From contig CAPHZB010000036.1 in NCBI GenBank assembly GCA_948629335.1, positions 1-14,584 of the forward strand: 14,584 nt of DNA. The letters are read 5' to 3'. Of the stretch, positions 14,546-14,584 are shown piece by piece. Made by a program: the position numbers and the translations under genes. Position 1 is the first letter of the stretch; every line of letters begins with the position of its first letter. The notes below the pieces were generated by a model. That model was given only the letters and a program-made list of their open reading frames with translations, was not told the DNA's origin and made no database searches. This DNA is from an uncultured Bacilli bacterium. Its GTDB lineage: Bacteria; Bacillota_I; Bacilli_A; RF39; UBA660.

Positions 14546-14577
14546 TTGACTTTTCTAGGGGGGGGGGGGGGTATAAT
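14546..14577 (+). promoter_or_regulatory. Promoter with a poly-G spacer, probably phase variable
   Basis: TTGACT (14546-14551) and TATAAT (14572-14577) are near-perfect -35 and -10 boxes, separated by 20 bases of which 14 are an uninterrupted G run. The favoured spacing is 17, so loss of about three G would give an optimal promoter, and the length shown should be weak. The gene it drives lies beyond the right edge. Confidence 0.75.
14558..14571 (+). repeat. Homopolymer run of 14 G
   Basis: Uninterrupted G14 in a very AT-rich sequence; no other G run approaches this length in the window. Such runs gain and lose units by strand slippage. Its exact length may also be uncertain because of sequencing error. 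Confidence 0.85.
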
Positions 14578-14584
14578 ATGGATA

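Noticed and set aside
1..14584. CRISPR arrays, tRNA or rRNA genes
   Set aside because: No regularly spaced direct repeats and no cloverleaf or rRNA-like conserved stretches were seen by eye on either strand.

Overview
The window is a very AT-rich stretch of a low-GC Gram-positive-type genome. TTGACA/TATAAT promoters, frequent extended -10 (TGnTATAAT) promoters, GGTG- or GGAGG-type ribosome binding sites, U-tailed hairpin terminators and the standard genetic code all fit an uncultured, probably gut-associated member of the Bacilli/Erysipelotrichia/Tenericutes region of the Firmicutes. That placement is inference; there is no rRNA or other marker here to fix it.

Layout. 1-2107: two tandem paralogous genes for probable cell-surface or secreted proteins. 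They carry 'GK.A.VNG..IVGT' repeats and a C-terminal DUF6273-like domain; the first is cut by the window edge. 2235-2594: a DUF4186 protein. 2670-4372: an overlapping pair, a 485-residue protein with a possible inactive transglutaminase-like segment and an 85-residue partner. 4461-7589: conserved housekeeping genes, engB (ribosome-biogenesis GTPase) and recG (branch-migration helicase), with an unknown gene between them. 7590-8352: an unstable stretch with a terminator, a nested inverted repeat, a 140-bp IS630/Tc1-like miniature element carrying an outward promoter, and a decayed Rpn-family nuclease gene. 8424-12719: the outstanding gene, a 1431-residue protein that begins as a complete sigma-70 factor (regions 1.2, 2, 3, 4) and continues for about 1130 more residues. 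That extension includes at least seven further degenerate sigma-region-4-like helix-turn-helix units, spaced roughly 70-80 residues apart. 12720-13013: a copy of a dispersed structured repeat, then the terminator of the next, minus-strand gene. 13014-13454 (minus): a small helical protein. 13588-14472: a DUF362 protein. The window ends in a promoter whose -35/-10 spacer contains a run of 14 G, a likely phase-variation switch for a gene just outside.

How it fits together. Most genes appear to be transcribed singly or in pairs, each with its own promoter and terminator. The giant sigma-like protein keeps the -35-reading residues of sigma region 4.2 but has lost the usual -10-reading residues of region 2.3/2.4, so it is predicted to direct polymerase to an unusual promoter class. 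Its target genes cannot be read from this window. The repeats at 911-1016 and 12738-12844 are about 80% identical and keep the same three-helix fold, pointing to a genome-wide family of small structured repeats.
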